DNA of 64,000 nucleotides, from contig CAJFCJ010000006.1 in assembly GCA_904063045.1 (NCBI GenBank), positions 2,346,946-2,410,945 of the forward strand, in the 5' to 3' direction. The stretch comes from Dimorphilus gyrociliatus (lineage: Eukaryota > Annelida > Polychaeta > Dinophilidae). Shown here in pieces: positions 44,860 to 56,996 of the stretch. Every line of letters begins with the position of its first letter. The first letter of the stretch is position 1. The position numbers were made by a program, and so were the translations under genes. Below the pieces are notes generated by a model that ran no database searches, was not told the origin of the DNA, and saw only the letters and a list, made by a program, of their open reading frames with translations.

Positions 44860-47800
44860 TTATTCCATATCGTAGTTTTTTACTTCATTAGGTATTGTAT
44901 GATTTATTTGATCGGTTGGAAGGCAATAGCCGTTATTCCTAAATTCTTTTAACCATTGTCGATGCTGATGCAATTTCATCTCTGTTGTTTGGCTATCGGT
45001 AGCGAAAGCAGTTGCATAAGGTCTATATTCTCGAAATCTATAGTAAGAAAAAACAGTAATTCTTAAATATATCTGTTGTAAATACATATAGATAAATAGA
45101 AGTAAAGTCTTTTATTACCTTGGATTAGCACCTGGTACGTAGGTTCCTCCTAATTGATATTTTAAGGATGTTGGCATAGTTTGACTGAGTGGTAGTTGAG
45201 TTTTATGATCTATTTTTAATAAAATAAACTATTCAGAATGTTTAAATTTCTATAAAGTTTAAGTGCAAACCTCCCAAATATTTCCGTTTTTTACTTTCTA
45301 AACATTTTTCAACATTATCTATAATTGGTACGGATAAATTCAGTCCATCTGTTGTTTTGCTTAAATAGCTATTTGTAGATTGTCCAATAGCCGTTCGTGA
45401 TTGTCCAATTAAGCTCAATACTTGGTTTATGTTTGTATTAATTTTCTTTAAAGTATCCTCTATTTTTAATGCACCATTATCATTTTCTAAATTTCCCGAT
45501 TTATGTTGGTCTACATTGTATAGGTGTCGTAGTTTAGCTTTAAATATTTAAACAATTTTATTACATTAATTAACTATTTAATATAGAATTAAAATATAAT
45601 TACTCGAGTTTGTATCCAACTCTATTCTATCCAAAACATCACTAACACTAATTCCACTACTTTCATCAGACTCGGAAGAGTCTAACTCAAACATATTTTT
45701 TTTATTTCTCACTTTATGAAATTCTTTTACAATCTCTTCTTCGTCAAACTATAAAATGAACAAACGAATAATAGTTATTAGTGATTTTAAAGGGCTTATT
45801 TGCAATAAATATACATACTTCAGTATCGAGTTGATTCTTAACTGCCCAACTTTGCTTTTTTAGTAAGTGTTCCTTTTGCCTATTAAGGAATTGTTTTGCA
45901 GCAGTAATAGAATTCTGTTCGAACTTTAAATGTTCTTTAATATTTTTGTGTTCAGTTCTAGCTTTAAGTTCGTACAATGAAGAATCCATAATGCTAGAAT
46001 CATCAGACCAGGCCTCATTATAGTCAATTCCCATATCTGACTCCAACATAGAATCGGATTTTCGTCTTCTTCTTTCAGGTTTTTTATGAGACATAAATAC
46101 TCTGCTATCTATAACAAGTTATTTACGAGATATTTAACAGTCTATAAAGAAACGTTAATTTATCAACAAACCTATGTTACTTAAGCTGGGAGAACGATTT
46201 CGGCGGAAATGCTCTCTTTCTTCGCTTTCGTCGATGCGTTTCCTAGATTTTATGACGGTTTCGTTAGACCCTTCGGTGACCTTTTCTGATTGTCTTGCTA
46301 ATTCGTCATTTAGAGACTCTATTTGTCTCTCAAGATCACTATGAAAAGAGAAAATATAAATATTAAACAAACCAATCAACTATATGTATATAACTAACTT
46401 AATAGATTTTTCTCGCTTTTCCTTAATGCTCTTTAAAGTACGAATTTCAGCCTCTAACCGATACTTCTCTTCTTGAAGTCTTTCAACCTCTTCCCTTTCT
46501 TTCTGTAGAGAATCATACATTTTTCTTTCAACTTTCTCAGGATCTTCTTCAATCTCCTTTCTTTGTTTTCTATAATTTTCTTTACGTTCTTGTAATTCTC
46601 TTTCTCTATCTTTCAATATATTTAGCTGACATTCGATATCCTCTGTTCTAATTTTCAAATCAGTTTCCTTTTCCATAAGATTATCCTCCTTAAAACGATA
46701 AAAAATTTAATAAAATAAAAGATATATTAGTAACACAAAGAATAATATAAACCAGAGAATCATTTAGGTCAATATTCATATCTGAATGAAAATTACTAGG
46801 TCTTTCATCCGCTTTGCTAAGTTTATTGTAGTAATCATAATCGCTCGTATGAAAATCGTGAGAAAAAGAAGCATATCGCTTAGGAGGGATCCTAACAGAT
46901 ATTTTACGATTTCTTAATGGAATAGAAGGATACATTTTTGACAAGTAGATTTCAAAACTAAAAGTGAAATATGCTAAAGAAGAGCAAAAGGGTCAATACA
47001 GGCCATCTGTTACATTTACAGCTTATTAGTCTTGTATTGATTTATGGAAATCGTAAAAATAGAATATATTTTATGAAAAGTTTACGTTTTTTTTCATTTT
47101 ACGTTAAAAGCAATAAATCTCTGAATTGAATTCTAAATTGGGAGTATTTTTTTACAAAATGACATAGATTCTGACCGACTAAAGAACATGTATCGAATAT
47201 TCTTCTAAAATACGACTAAGGACGAACAATAGAATATGACATTTTGTGTTTTAATACTGGTGTTACAATCCATTAACTTAATTACCTTTTTGGATAAATC
47301 TTGTTTCAAGTTCCGTACTCTGGTGTCATATTCTTTACGGATAGAGTTCAAATTTAATTCATACTCCTCCTTAATTAATCTCTTTTTTTTCTCCAACTCG
47401 TCTTCTACTTTTTCACGCTCTCGTCTCTCTTTCGCCTCTCCTTCCCTTTGCAATTTTTTTACTGATCTTTCTAATTCTCTTTCTATTCTTTCAATCTCAG
47501 CATCATTCTGTTCTTTAAGCTGTCGCGTTCGTTCATCCAAAACTGATTGATACTAATGGATAATACATCAATAATATTACTCTGATAATCCGTAATACTG
47601 TATATACAGAAATATACAAAGATTTTAATGACATACATCTTTTTCCAAACTCATTATTGTATCTTCTCGGCGCTTTAATGCGTCTTTCTCTTCACGAAGT
47701 CTTGTTTCTAATTCTTCTGTTGTTTCTTTAATTTCATTCCTTATTTTTTGGGTCTCCTGTGTAAGTTATGAAAAGATAAATTGCGCATATATACAGTATA

Positions 47801-50800
47801 TATCTACATATATAAATTTATATATATAGAGAGAGAATTCTTTGTTTTTGATTGCAAAAAGGTACTATGCTTGTTTTTTTTTTGGTCGCATTCAACTAAC
47901 AATTGTTTTATACATAAAATGAAAAGATATTGCTATTTTGAACAGTAGAATAGACATTCAAGAAAGATTATACATAATTCTCAGTAATCAGCTTATTTCC
48001 TTTTCTTATAGAAGATAATAATTGATTTATCTCTGAATTCTGAACAGTATTATTTGTCTCACTATATCCTATTGTAAGATGTCTATTACTCTTATTGATA
48101 TTTTGCTCATTTGTTTTCATCATTCTGAGACAAGCGTTACGTATTTGAGGTTTGACATCTTTCGCATTCTTCAAGTTATTACCGTTAGTTTTGGTGGAAT
48201 TTCTTTTCGTACTTTTCCTTCTGTCAACGCTTTTTTTTCGATTTCCTTTTTTATACTTTTGAGGCATCTTTCTATCTTTGACAACAACTAAGCATAAAGT
48301 AACCATACCTCCTGTTGACAGTATAACAAATGCTATAGTAAAACCGGGGAAAACTATTTGCAAAGAAGATGCTTCGGCTTCAGCTTTTTGGGATTGAGCA
48401 ATTGTGCTCAAGCGATCGCAACGAAGTCCGACAAAACCTTTGGTACATAATCCTCTATTACAAGTTCCATCAGAATAGTCACAGCCACTCAGACAATTCT
48501 TAGGACATGGAAAGAGACAAAATGGTCCCCATCGTTGATTTCCTCTACAAATGGCTTTCCATTCATTTACAACACCTCGTCTCATGTCAGACCAAAAATT
48601 CTAGATAAAAGACGTTTCCTAAAATATTAATAACTATAAAGTGTGAAGTAAATTCTCGTATACCCGAAATTCTAACATATTGGGCATGTCTATCACTGTT
48701 GGTGTTAGAGCGCCACCATCATTTGTGCACCTCGATTCATAAACATAGCCCTCTCTCGCGCATCCTCGTTCACAAGTTCCATCATAAGGATTGCAATCAT
48801 CGTTTAAACAATCCCCACACCTTTGCATACAAAATACTCCCCATCTTTTCATACTTTTGCATTTTTTCTTCATTTCAGAAGATGCCTTTTCAATTTTTGG
48901 AACGAACATTTCGTAAACACTTAAATCATATACTCTGTTGCCTAAAAAATCCAGTTGTTCATACTCAAGTTACTGAAACATCACTTAGAAGGTTAAAGAG
49001 CCTAAATATACCTGTGTTTAATTGCCAAAAATCATTTCGGACCGGTAAAAAAAGATGAAAGGCAAATAAAAATTTAAATAGATTATATCGGTCCATCACA
49101 AATATAAGATGGTTTCAACTAGCTTTGTTATACGATTTAAACTTGAATTCTATCAAGTCATTAACACGTCATACGATTGAATCAATTCAAATGAGCAGGA
49201 AAAAAAACAAGCATATGAACATTTGATTAAAACCTCTGAGAGATAAGTTCTTAAAAAAGAATAATAAAAGAAGCGTGAAAGAGTTGCTTAAATTGCGCTG
49301 TAAAAAGCTTTTATCTTTTTCCTATTTGCTAATACATTTTACCTTTTCAATACGTTCTGCACTTTTCAACTTCTCTGTTTCCAATTTTTCAGACTCTTGG
49401 CACTGTATTTTAGTTATGTCATCGTTTATTTTTTCTTTAATTCGATCAATTTTATCTTTCTTTTCTTCGTCCAATTCTTCTCTCATTTTTTCGATTTCGA
49501 TATTTACCTACAATTCATTAATTAAACCACTAATTAAGCTCTAATAAAGCAAATGTAAGCCATAAAATTTCCAAGCTAGCCAACAACGTAAGATATGAAC
49601 AAATCGATGGAGAAATTAAGTTACATATAATAATTCACCTTTTGTCTGATCTCTGAAAGTCTCTCCTCTTTTTGATCATCCAAAATTTTTCGGTCATCCT
49701 TTTGCAAATTGTCTAATTCCTGGTTAAGCTTTTCCAAATATTGTTTCTTTTCCGACCTATAAAGACTAAACTTTATTATCATAAATAAAAAGATAAACTT
49801 TCAAACCTTAATTTAGCTTCTTCATCTTTTTGTTCCTGTTGCAAATTCTCTTTCATAGCTTCTAATTCTTTTTCATACTTATCTCTTATCAGCTGTTTTT
49901 TTATTTCGAAACTTTCCTTGCTTTCATTTTCATATTGCCTAGAAAGTATATTTCATTTACTGATCATTAACATGTTTCAATTAGTTGTTAAAGTAATTAC
50001 TGTAATCGGTTTTCATGATCTTTAGTTATTTTCTGTTGCTGTTCTTCAAAATTTATTCTCTTTTTCTCTTCCGCTTTGAATTTGGTATAAGCACCTTTTT
50101 TATCACTTGATTTACCTATATATGTAGCCACTTGATGTTTTTCACCATTAGCATTCGAAGCTCTCCCAGCCTCTGATGAACTTTTTCCAGTCAAATCAGG
50201 ACGATCATGCATTGAAGCTGTAGATTTTAACGACTGGCTATTAGCAAGATCCTGAATGAATGAGAGTTAAAAAATAGTAAAATAGTATAGTTTGTAATAA
50301 TAAAATAACATACACCAGACCCAGCTGGTTGTAGATCTTCCAATTCCATTAATCTTTCAGATATATTGTCATTAATGTGGAAATCCTGCAAAAAATCGTT
50401 ATGTAATTATCATTATTTAAAAACAAAACATAAATAAAGAATGTAAAATTAACTTGACTAATTAATTACATAAATGAAACATTCATTGAAAGTTGAAAGT
50501 CTACTCTTTCTCTTGCTACACAATATTTTATTCTTGCAATTTTCATAATCTCTTAGGAAATTATCTACATTTATTTGATTTGTTAGCCTTGATGGTCTTT
50601 TAATCATATTTTCCGCAAGAAAAGGGTACTTTTTTTTGAAAAATTTTATCTTAATTAATATTTAAAGAGAGGAAGAACGTAAAAAAGATATCTAACCACA
50701 TCCTTCCTGTAATCATCACTATCCTCGCTTTCAGATGATCTTTTTCTAGATTCTCTTTCATCCGATTCTGTTTCCTCGTAATTTGGGATTTCACGAGCAA

Positions 50801-52221
50801 TGTCTTCGGGTGATTTTATTTGAAATTTTTCATGTAAATCTGCATCATCGTCGTCCTCATCACTAATACTTCCTCTCAGTTGAGCTTGAATTCTTTCTTG
50901 AACTTGGCTTGTTGAAGAACCTATATCTAAGTTCAATGTTCCAGACTTTAACGAGCTATGCGGTGAAAAATGCGACTGTATAAATGAATTAAAAAAAAGA
51001 ATCCATTAATATTTAAAACAAATTCAAATATTTATTTCATTACGTCTGTACTGCCTCTTAAATAGGCCTCTGCCTCGTTAACTAATCTTGCGTGACCTTT
51101 TATTGGTCCTAGATGTGTTCCTTTCATACCTGCATAAAGATAAATAAGTTATAATAAAGTTATTACGCTGTGTTAAATACATTATAATTTAAAAATGATA
51201 TCGATATTCTATCTCGTAATTGTCTTATGCAAATTTAAAAGTTGAAGGGAATTGCTGTTTTTGACGGAGGCTTTTTGTTATTTAGACGCTGATTTTACAA
51301 AAAACCAGTCTTATAGTTTAAACTCTGTCATCTTTATAAAATTTCAGATTTTAGAAAGTTAGGTTAGGTGATAATCAATTTACGCATATGAAATTAAATA
51401 GCAAAATCATTATTTCCAATTTATTCATTTAATTCTTTCTCTTCTCCTCCTCCTCCTCCTTTTTATCCGCCCTTGTTCCTTCCAGCTTTTCTTTGCATTT
51501 ATCATTCTCCTTTATACACTCACCTAAAGAAGATCCCAAGCTATTCAATGATCCTGATAATAAATTTCCACTGCCTCTCAATGAATTTATAGGAGATAAA
51601 GATCTGCCAACAATACTTGCAGATGTCTACAAATGCATTAAAAATGAACAAAATACTCTTATCAAGAAGCAAATATTTGCAAACTTTGGCCTTTGTTTGT
51701 TTCGTAGTTGATTTAGATGTCTTTTTTTTTTCCTTTCTTCCAGCTCCTTAAATTGTGGACAAGTATTAACTATTAAAGTTCGTAATACTAATGATTAACT
51801 ATTTACCAGAATGCAGCTTTTGTCTCTCTTTTTGCACTCGTTCTTTGTACAATTCATCACACGGATGATCCCAAATAGACGCTCCAGTTTGAAAATTAAA
51901 ATAATATATTTCGCCTCTTTCATCTTGACTATAATCATGAAAACATAACTCATTGTCTTCAAATAGTATATAAACATATTAATTAACAAACCAAGGTTTC
52001 CAATGATCGGGCAGAGCGGCAGTTATTCCGTCCCTTGCTAACCACATCAGTTCAGGTTCAGTATCTGGATTGATGCCAATTACTGAAGCATATTCTCGTA
52101 TATCTGCAATTCATTACTGTAAGATCAGAAAAGCAAATATTGTTTAAAAACCGTCTTCCGTTGGCTGATAATCTTCATCATATTCCTCCTCCAGTATAGT
52201 TTGTCCATTTATCATAGTCAT
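44860..52221 (-). CDS. CEP164: CEP164, centriolar distal-appendage protein (many exons)
   Basis: The first exons are 52221-52152, 52103-51992, 51928-51807 and one starting at 51129. Together they encode an N-terminus with [35 protein letters not shown] and WDHPCDELY, the CEP164 WW-domain region, almost identical in layout to the vertebrate protein. A Ser/acidic region follows. A very long coiled coil rich in Glu/Lys/Arg is spread over exons down to about 46.4 kb. A C-terminal domain has HRQWLKEF and ends KNYDME. CEP164 builds distal appendages, docks membrane vesicles and recruits TTBK2 to start ciliogenesis. Most joins agree in phase; the one near 47275/46950 needs a GTTAAT donor and is less sure. 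The intron 47757-49342 contains another gene. Confidence 0.9.
47968..49096 (-). CDS. EGF-like single-pass membrane protein nested in a CEP164 intron (3 exons)
   Basis: Exons 49096-49012, 48941-48664 and 48600-47968 give 331 residues, all in phase. Exon 1 starts with ATG and a signal-like hydrophobic stretch ([16 protein letters not shown]). Two Cys-rich modules follow: [13 protein letters not shown] with [12 protein letters not shown], and [14 protein letters not shown] with [14 protein letters not shown] then GFVGLRCD. The Gly/Cys spacing is that of EGF-like repeats in MEGF or scavenger-receptor (SREC/Draper) proteins. One membrane helix follows ([20 protein letters not shown]), then a Lys/Asn-rich cytoplasmic tail with no clear NPxY or ITAM. 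It is type I by this layout. It lies on the same strand inside the CEP164 intron 47757-49342. Function is unknown; cell-surface binding is inferred. Confidence 0.76.
51130..51806 (-). other. 677-bp CEP164 intron with a plus-strand coding-like segment
   Basis: The intron is defined by the donor after TCTG and the acceptor before GTATGAAAGG. It includes a (CTC)n tract near 51434-51451 and the plus-strand open frame at 51486-51711. Confidence 0.7.
51486..51711 (+). other. Exon-like open frame inside a CEP164 intron, opposite strand
   Basis: A pyrimidine-rich acceptor (GTTCCTTCCAG) precedes about 74 open codons to a TGA at 51709. The frame has coding-like composition ([20 protein letters not shown], then [20 protein letters not shown]). 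It has no in-frame ATG and no clear partner exon, so it may be a gene fragment or an exon of a small nested gene. No family is recognised. Confidence 0.3.
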
Positions 52222-52792
52222 GATGATCGAAGGATTTTATTCTGATAAATTTTGCATTTAAAATCTAAAAAATTGGAACAGTTAAAAACTATAAGACTTT
52301 CATTTGCGTGCTCGTTCTTGTTCTGCTGTTGTTGTTAACCAGTATATAAACGTACTGTGGAATTTCGGTTCTTACTAAATTCCGACTTCAACAATACCTT
52401 GCAATACAAAAAAGTATGCTATAGAATCTATTAGTTACAAAATCTCATTTAGGACAACACTTTCATTAATGATGTTTAAAACTCTTTAGATTTACTTATA
52501 TCGAGAACGATTAAAGTGCTCAGCATAAATTAAATAGATAAATAATTAACCTAATAACTTGAAAATTTAAATATATAAATTAGTAATAACATGTTTACTA
52601 GCATTTTTTAAAGAGATTATCTTTAAAATATACAATAATCTCTGAGTAAAATATCAATGGATGAGAATTCTAATCTTACACTACTCAAAAGTTATATTAC
52701 TCGAAATAATACAGTTACTCTCGGTATAGAGTAAACTAAGGGAATTCTAAGGAAAACCCCCTCACTACTAGCGCTTGTAAACAAATGAGAAT
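52222..52792. promoter_or_regulatory. Divergent promoter region CEP164 / TEX9
   Basis: 571 bp between two start codons on opposite strands. No X-box (RFX) motif could be identified by eye. A minimal uORF (ATG AGA ATA TGA, 52785-52796) overlaps the TEX9 start codon as ATGA. Confidence 0.5.
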
Positions 52793-53988
52793 ATGAGAAA
52801 ATCGACCGCAAATCGTCGAAGTACACCGAAACAACCTGGATCAGCTAGATCAAAGGATGAAATTTCTTTAAGGGAAGAAGAATACAAAAGATTAAATGCT
52901 GAATTGGAGGCAAAAACAGCTAAATTAGTCGAAGAAGCCGAAGCTGTAATTGCCCAAGACTATTCAGTTGTCTCAGATACAAAGCAATCATTACTATCAA
53001 AAATCGATTCAGATGATCTTCTAGAATGGGATGAGGATGCTTTAAGTACTCGAAGGCCTAGATCAAATTTAAAAAAGTCTAACAAAAGTTATCAATCAGA
53101 TGCCGTAAGATAATTTTTCTTGAAGCATTTCTATTTTATCATAATATTAAAATACCAGAGCAAAAAACGTAAAAATGATTATCTAAATCCTTTGAATTAT
53201 CTTTTTTAACAGATGAATGCAATTATTTCAAAAAATTCTTTATTTAACAGGAAGGGGATATCTTTGTAACAGAAACAAGAGATGAAGTGTATAGAAACGC
53301 CATTGAAAAATTACAGAATCAGAGTTATGATGAGAATGAAACCATTGAAGATGTTATGCCAGAAGCAGCTGGACAAATGGGCTCAGAAGCTCAAATTCGA
53401 TTCTTAAAAGCTAAAGCTAAGGCCATGCAGGAAGAACTTGATATACTAACTGAAGAGTGTTCAAATAAAAAAGAAGAAAACACCGAACTAGCTTCAAAGT
53501 TAAAAACTTGTGAGGAAGAGCTTAGCAGATCTAAAAAATCTTTATCCAGTCATGAAGCAACTGTAAGAAAGCTAAACAGGATCATAGAAGAATCATCGGC
53601 AACATCCGAAAGACTAAATCAGGAATTGTCATCTCTAAAATCGGAATACGACCAGCTAACTAGATCACAGAAGAAAATGAATAGTGAACAAGGTGCCGTT
53701 GAAATTCGTCTACGTAGAGCTTTGGAAGAGGTCGAAAAATATAAATCAGAAATTAATAGAGCAAAATCAGCTAGAAAGGAATCAACGGAAGCAGATAAGA
53801 GGAGAATGAATGAATTAACTGCCGAAAATAGAAAATTAGAAAAACAAAAAAACGAACTTATGATAGGATTTAAAAAACAAATGAAACTGATAGATATACT
53901 AAAAAGACAAAAAATGCATCTAGAAGCGGCAAGAATGCTTGCCTTTACTGAAGAAGAGTTTGTCAAAGCTCTAGACTGGGAAGGTTAA
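52793..53988 (+). CDS. TEX9: TEX9-type coiled-coil protein (2 exons)
   Basis: Exons 52793-53104 and 53251-53988 give 349 residues. After a basic N-terminus comes LREEEYKRLNAELEAKTAKL. Exon 2 holds a long coiled coil (QIRFLKAKAKAMQEELDILT through heptads rich in Glu, Lys and Leu), ending AARMLAFTEEEFVKALDWEG. The FTEEEFxxALxW ending and the overall layout match TEX9, known from ciliated and male germ cells. Association with centriolar satellites is from family knowledge; a ciliary role fits its divergent pairing with CEP164. A three-codon uORF overlaps the start. Confidence 0.82.
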
Positions 53989-54008
53989 TGTTATTTTAAA
54001 TTGTGTAT

Positions 54009-54980
54009 TTAATATTCAATTTCCTGTTTCAATAATAATATAAATGAAATAAGTTGCGGATAATTACGATGGTTATGAGTTATCTTTAGGCAATAGGAGT
54101 CAAAGTAATTTTTATCATAATGAGAAGATTGTTTTACAGCTTTTGATGAAAATTCTTCCAACATTTTTAATGCTGCTTCTTTCGCGTTATCTTTCGAGAT
54201 TGTTGAACAGCTTAGAGATCTTTTAACAAATCTTTTGGATATACCTAATTTTACGAAAAATGTCGAACTAGAATCCTTTTCAGAGGAAGAATCTGCTTTA
54301 CTCGAAAAGAAATTTTTCAATCCAGTAAAGAAGCTTTTTGCCTCCTTTTTTTCATCTTCATTATTCAATTTTTGCTGTATTTCATATCGATCGCTATTTG
54401 AATTTCCAACGAGTGTGTGATACTTTTTATTCTTTTTATAATTATCGATAAAATCTTGTAAATCCTTACTAGATGATTTTTTTATAACGCAATCTTCTAC
54501 AGTTGACGAAGGCCATGTGTTCCTCCTAACAGATGTCGCACACTGCTCCTTCAACTTTTGAGAAGCTTTTATACTTTGTTTAGCCAATCTTGATTTTAAG
54601 TCAGCAATGAAAAAATTACATATTTTCGTATCTTTTACATCAATAAGATAGTTTTTTAGGAGTAATTGAAAAACATCAAAACCTATTTCGTAATAGGCAA
54701 CAATAACATCATAAACGGTAACTTTCAACTGAATTCCATTCTCTAATAATATTTTAAATAAATCGTATCCACAGTATCGATTATCAATAGCAATTTTAAA
54801 ATTAATATCAATAATTGTATTATATATAAATCGAAATCTATTCGATTTAATATCAGTATTTAATAAATATTCATTAATTTCTATCAGTGCATTATCTGAA
54901 TAAGTCTTTTCGAAAACTTCTTTAGACAATATTTCTGAAAATCGAATTAATTTTCTGCTATTTGTATATAAAAAGTCCAT
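54009..54980 (-). CDS. Unknown intronless protein, 323 residues
   Basis: One uninterrupted ATG frame. The first 150 residues are predicted helical, rich in Ile/Leu/Phe/Asn. They include YDLFKILLENGIQLKVTVYD and FDVFQLLLKNYLIDVKDTKI, which look like two degenerate ankyrin-type helix pairs. The middle is basic and Ser/Lys-rich (KNFFSSKADSSSEKDSSS), likely disordered. The end is HNHRNYPQLISFILLLKQEI, which has the LPxxL-like spacing of a SOCS box (YPQLISFILL); an ASB-like ankyrin plus SOCS-box protein is possible but unproven. The stop is only 20 bp from the TEX9 stop, so the 3' UTRs probably overlap. No signal peptide or membrane helix is apparent. Confidence 0.55.
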   Translation of the reverse strand: MDFLYTNSRKLIRFSEILSKEVFEKTYSDNALIEINEYLLNTDIKSNRFRFIYNTIIDINFKIAIDNRYCGYDLFKILLENGIQLKVTVYDVIVAYYEIGFDVFQLLLKNYLIDVKDTKICNFFIADLKSRLAKQSIKASQKLKEQCATSVRRNTWPSSTVEDCVIKKSSSKDLQDFIDNYKKNKKYHTLVGNSNSDRYEIQQKLNNEDEKKEAKSFFTGLKNFFSSKADSSSEKDSSSTFFVKLGISKRFVKRSLSCSTISKDNAKEAALKMLEEFSSKAVKQSSHYDKNYFDSYCLKITHNHRNYPQLISFILLLKQEIEY

Positions 54981-55574
54981 ACTACGTAATCAAAGTAGCC
55001 TTGATTGTCTTTTGTTTCATCATAAGCATATATATAAATATGTACATGTATAGGCTGTGTTTCACTAAAAACAACTAATTAGGTAATATAATTAATTTGA
55101 TAAAACTACTATTTACATGTATTTTATTAGGCTTTTTACATCTCATAGTTCCTATATACATACTTTTATATACATGTATATGCATCATTAATTCGACCTA
55201 TTCAATAAAAATGATCAATTAACAAAGTCAAAGTATCCTCCAATAATTATTAAAAGTTGAATAAACTATTCGTTTTAGGCTAATCATCTTTTCCTTCTCG
55301 TACAAACTAGATAATGTACAAAGCAAGAGAAGATAAAATCATTGTATTGTGATTGTTGCAATGATGTTCTGTGATCAGTTAATTTATCAAAGAAGATTCT
55401 TTTTGAATATTTAACGGTAAAGATTGTATTGTTGTTTTTATATGTAAAAAAATGAATATTTCACACTTTTCAAGGCAAAAAGTTCTGTTTTAAGGTGAAT
55501 TTCTTCTTCAATAGGTTTCTGTAGCAATAAAAAGGTATCGAGAGGTTCGCTAATTGTCATGTTAAAAGCAAATT
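54981..55574. other. AT-rich intergenic stretch
   Basis: Promoter of the unknown intronless gene and 3' flank of the RING gene. No coding signal. Confidence 0.5.
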
Positions 55575-56996
55575 TTATGAATCAAAACTACATTTGTAAG
55601 CTTTAACGACTTCCTTGATTTTTGCCCTGCAAACAGGACATTTTTCGAGTTGCTGGCCGCAAAAATAACATGTACATATATGACCGCAACGATATAGCAT
55701 GCAATCAGCCTCCTTTTCGGTACAAATTACGCAATGAGTGTCAGTAAGTGGGCGAGTTGCTAGCCTAGGTGCATCATTTGAACTTTGTTGAATCAAAGCT
55801 AGTGCAGCAGCAACTTCTTGTCGAATACTTCTTTGTGTTTCAAACTGCAGTTCTATTTGTTGTTTTACGAGATTTGTCAGTTCTTTTATCTGCAATTTCA
55901 TAGTAGCCATTTCTTTGTTAACCTATTCGATGAAGGTTCGGAATTAGAGACATATAAGACCTTAAGAAAGAAAAAATAGCAATTCGTACCTTTGAGTTAT
56001 TAACGTGAACAGCAGCAGTAGCATTAATAACAGATACAGAATCAATGGAATCATTATCATTTGTATCCATGATTCCATATCTTGAAAAGTCATTTCGAGA
56101 AATATTCGATGGAGGTAAAGATCTTATAGCTTGTTGGACGCGAAGACCATCGGTTGCACTTCTATCGCGTCTGTCCTCTATATGTTGTTCAAGAGAATCT
56201 CTAAATCCACTAGCAAGTGTTGAGGATACTAGCTGCTGATGAACAAGACTACTTATATCCATAATTAGCTCTTCTCTTCTGCTTTCTGAATAGGATACAC
56301 TGAAAAATATAGAAAACTTAAAATTAATAATAAATAGAATAAATAAAACCCAATGATTCTTACGTAGGTTCTTCGTGTTCTACTACAGGAGCATTATTCG
56401 TTTCGTTGGCGTTATTATTATTATTATTACTTCTTGCAGATGCATTTACATTTTGTCTCGCTGCTGGAGGTTGGAAATGGTTTCTAACAACATTTTCAAG
56501 TTGACGCCTAAATCCAACACTTCTTAAAACGCCTGAAACAGGTCTTGATTGAATAAGGCCTTGAATTTCCACCCTAACTTCTTCAGGTCTTTCTTGCTCT
56601 TCAGTTCTACTATTTGTCTCAAACCTAGCTGATAGCAAATTCTCAACAGCTGTTCGGTACTCTCGTCCAGTGACCGGTCTATCACCGTATTGAAGTCTTC
56701 GAAGTTCAAACATTATATCTCTGTTATATAAAGTAAAAAATTATGATTCATTTAGTATATCATCGCCAACAGATTAAAAATTAGCATTTAAAATTAAACT
56801 TAACGATATTTTAATAAAGAATTTAAAACCTTCTATTTCTTTGGAAAATGACATCAACATTTTTATTTTCCGAGTTAGAGGTTGAGGGATTAGAGCTAGC
56901 TGATGGAAGTTCATCAGACTCATCCATCGTTTTCACATTTTCCTCCCCCGAAATCATATTTTCGGGAGATGATTCTAGTGCCGAGTCTTGTTCCAT
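55575..56996 (-). CDS. C-terminal RING finger (C3HC4) protein, likely E3 ligase (4 exons)
   Basis: Exons 56996-56830, 56720-56364, 56299-55990 and 55922-55575 give 393 residues with consistent phases. The N-terminus is acidic and Ser-rich. The middle has two related segments, SGVLRSVGFRRQLENVVRN and SSTLASGFRDSLEQHIEDR, of the pattern S-x-x-FR-x-x-LE-x-x-x-x-R, plus an Asn-rich low-complexity run. A coiled coil (EMATMKLQIKELTNLVKQQI) precedes the C-terminal RING: CVICTEKEADCMLYRCGHIC, then CYFCGQQLEKCPVCRAKI. This RING type (C3HC4, ending a few residues before the C-terminus) is like those of LRSAM1 and Neuralized. Ubiquitin-ligase activity is inferred; the orthologue is not identified. Confidence 0.8.

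Noticed and set aside
46690..46944. A separate gene starting at MYPSIPLRN instead of CEP164
   Set aside because: A consistent frame can be joined through a GTTAAT donor, and the CEP164-type C-terminus lies downstream; the join remains less certain than the rest.
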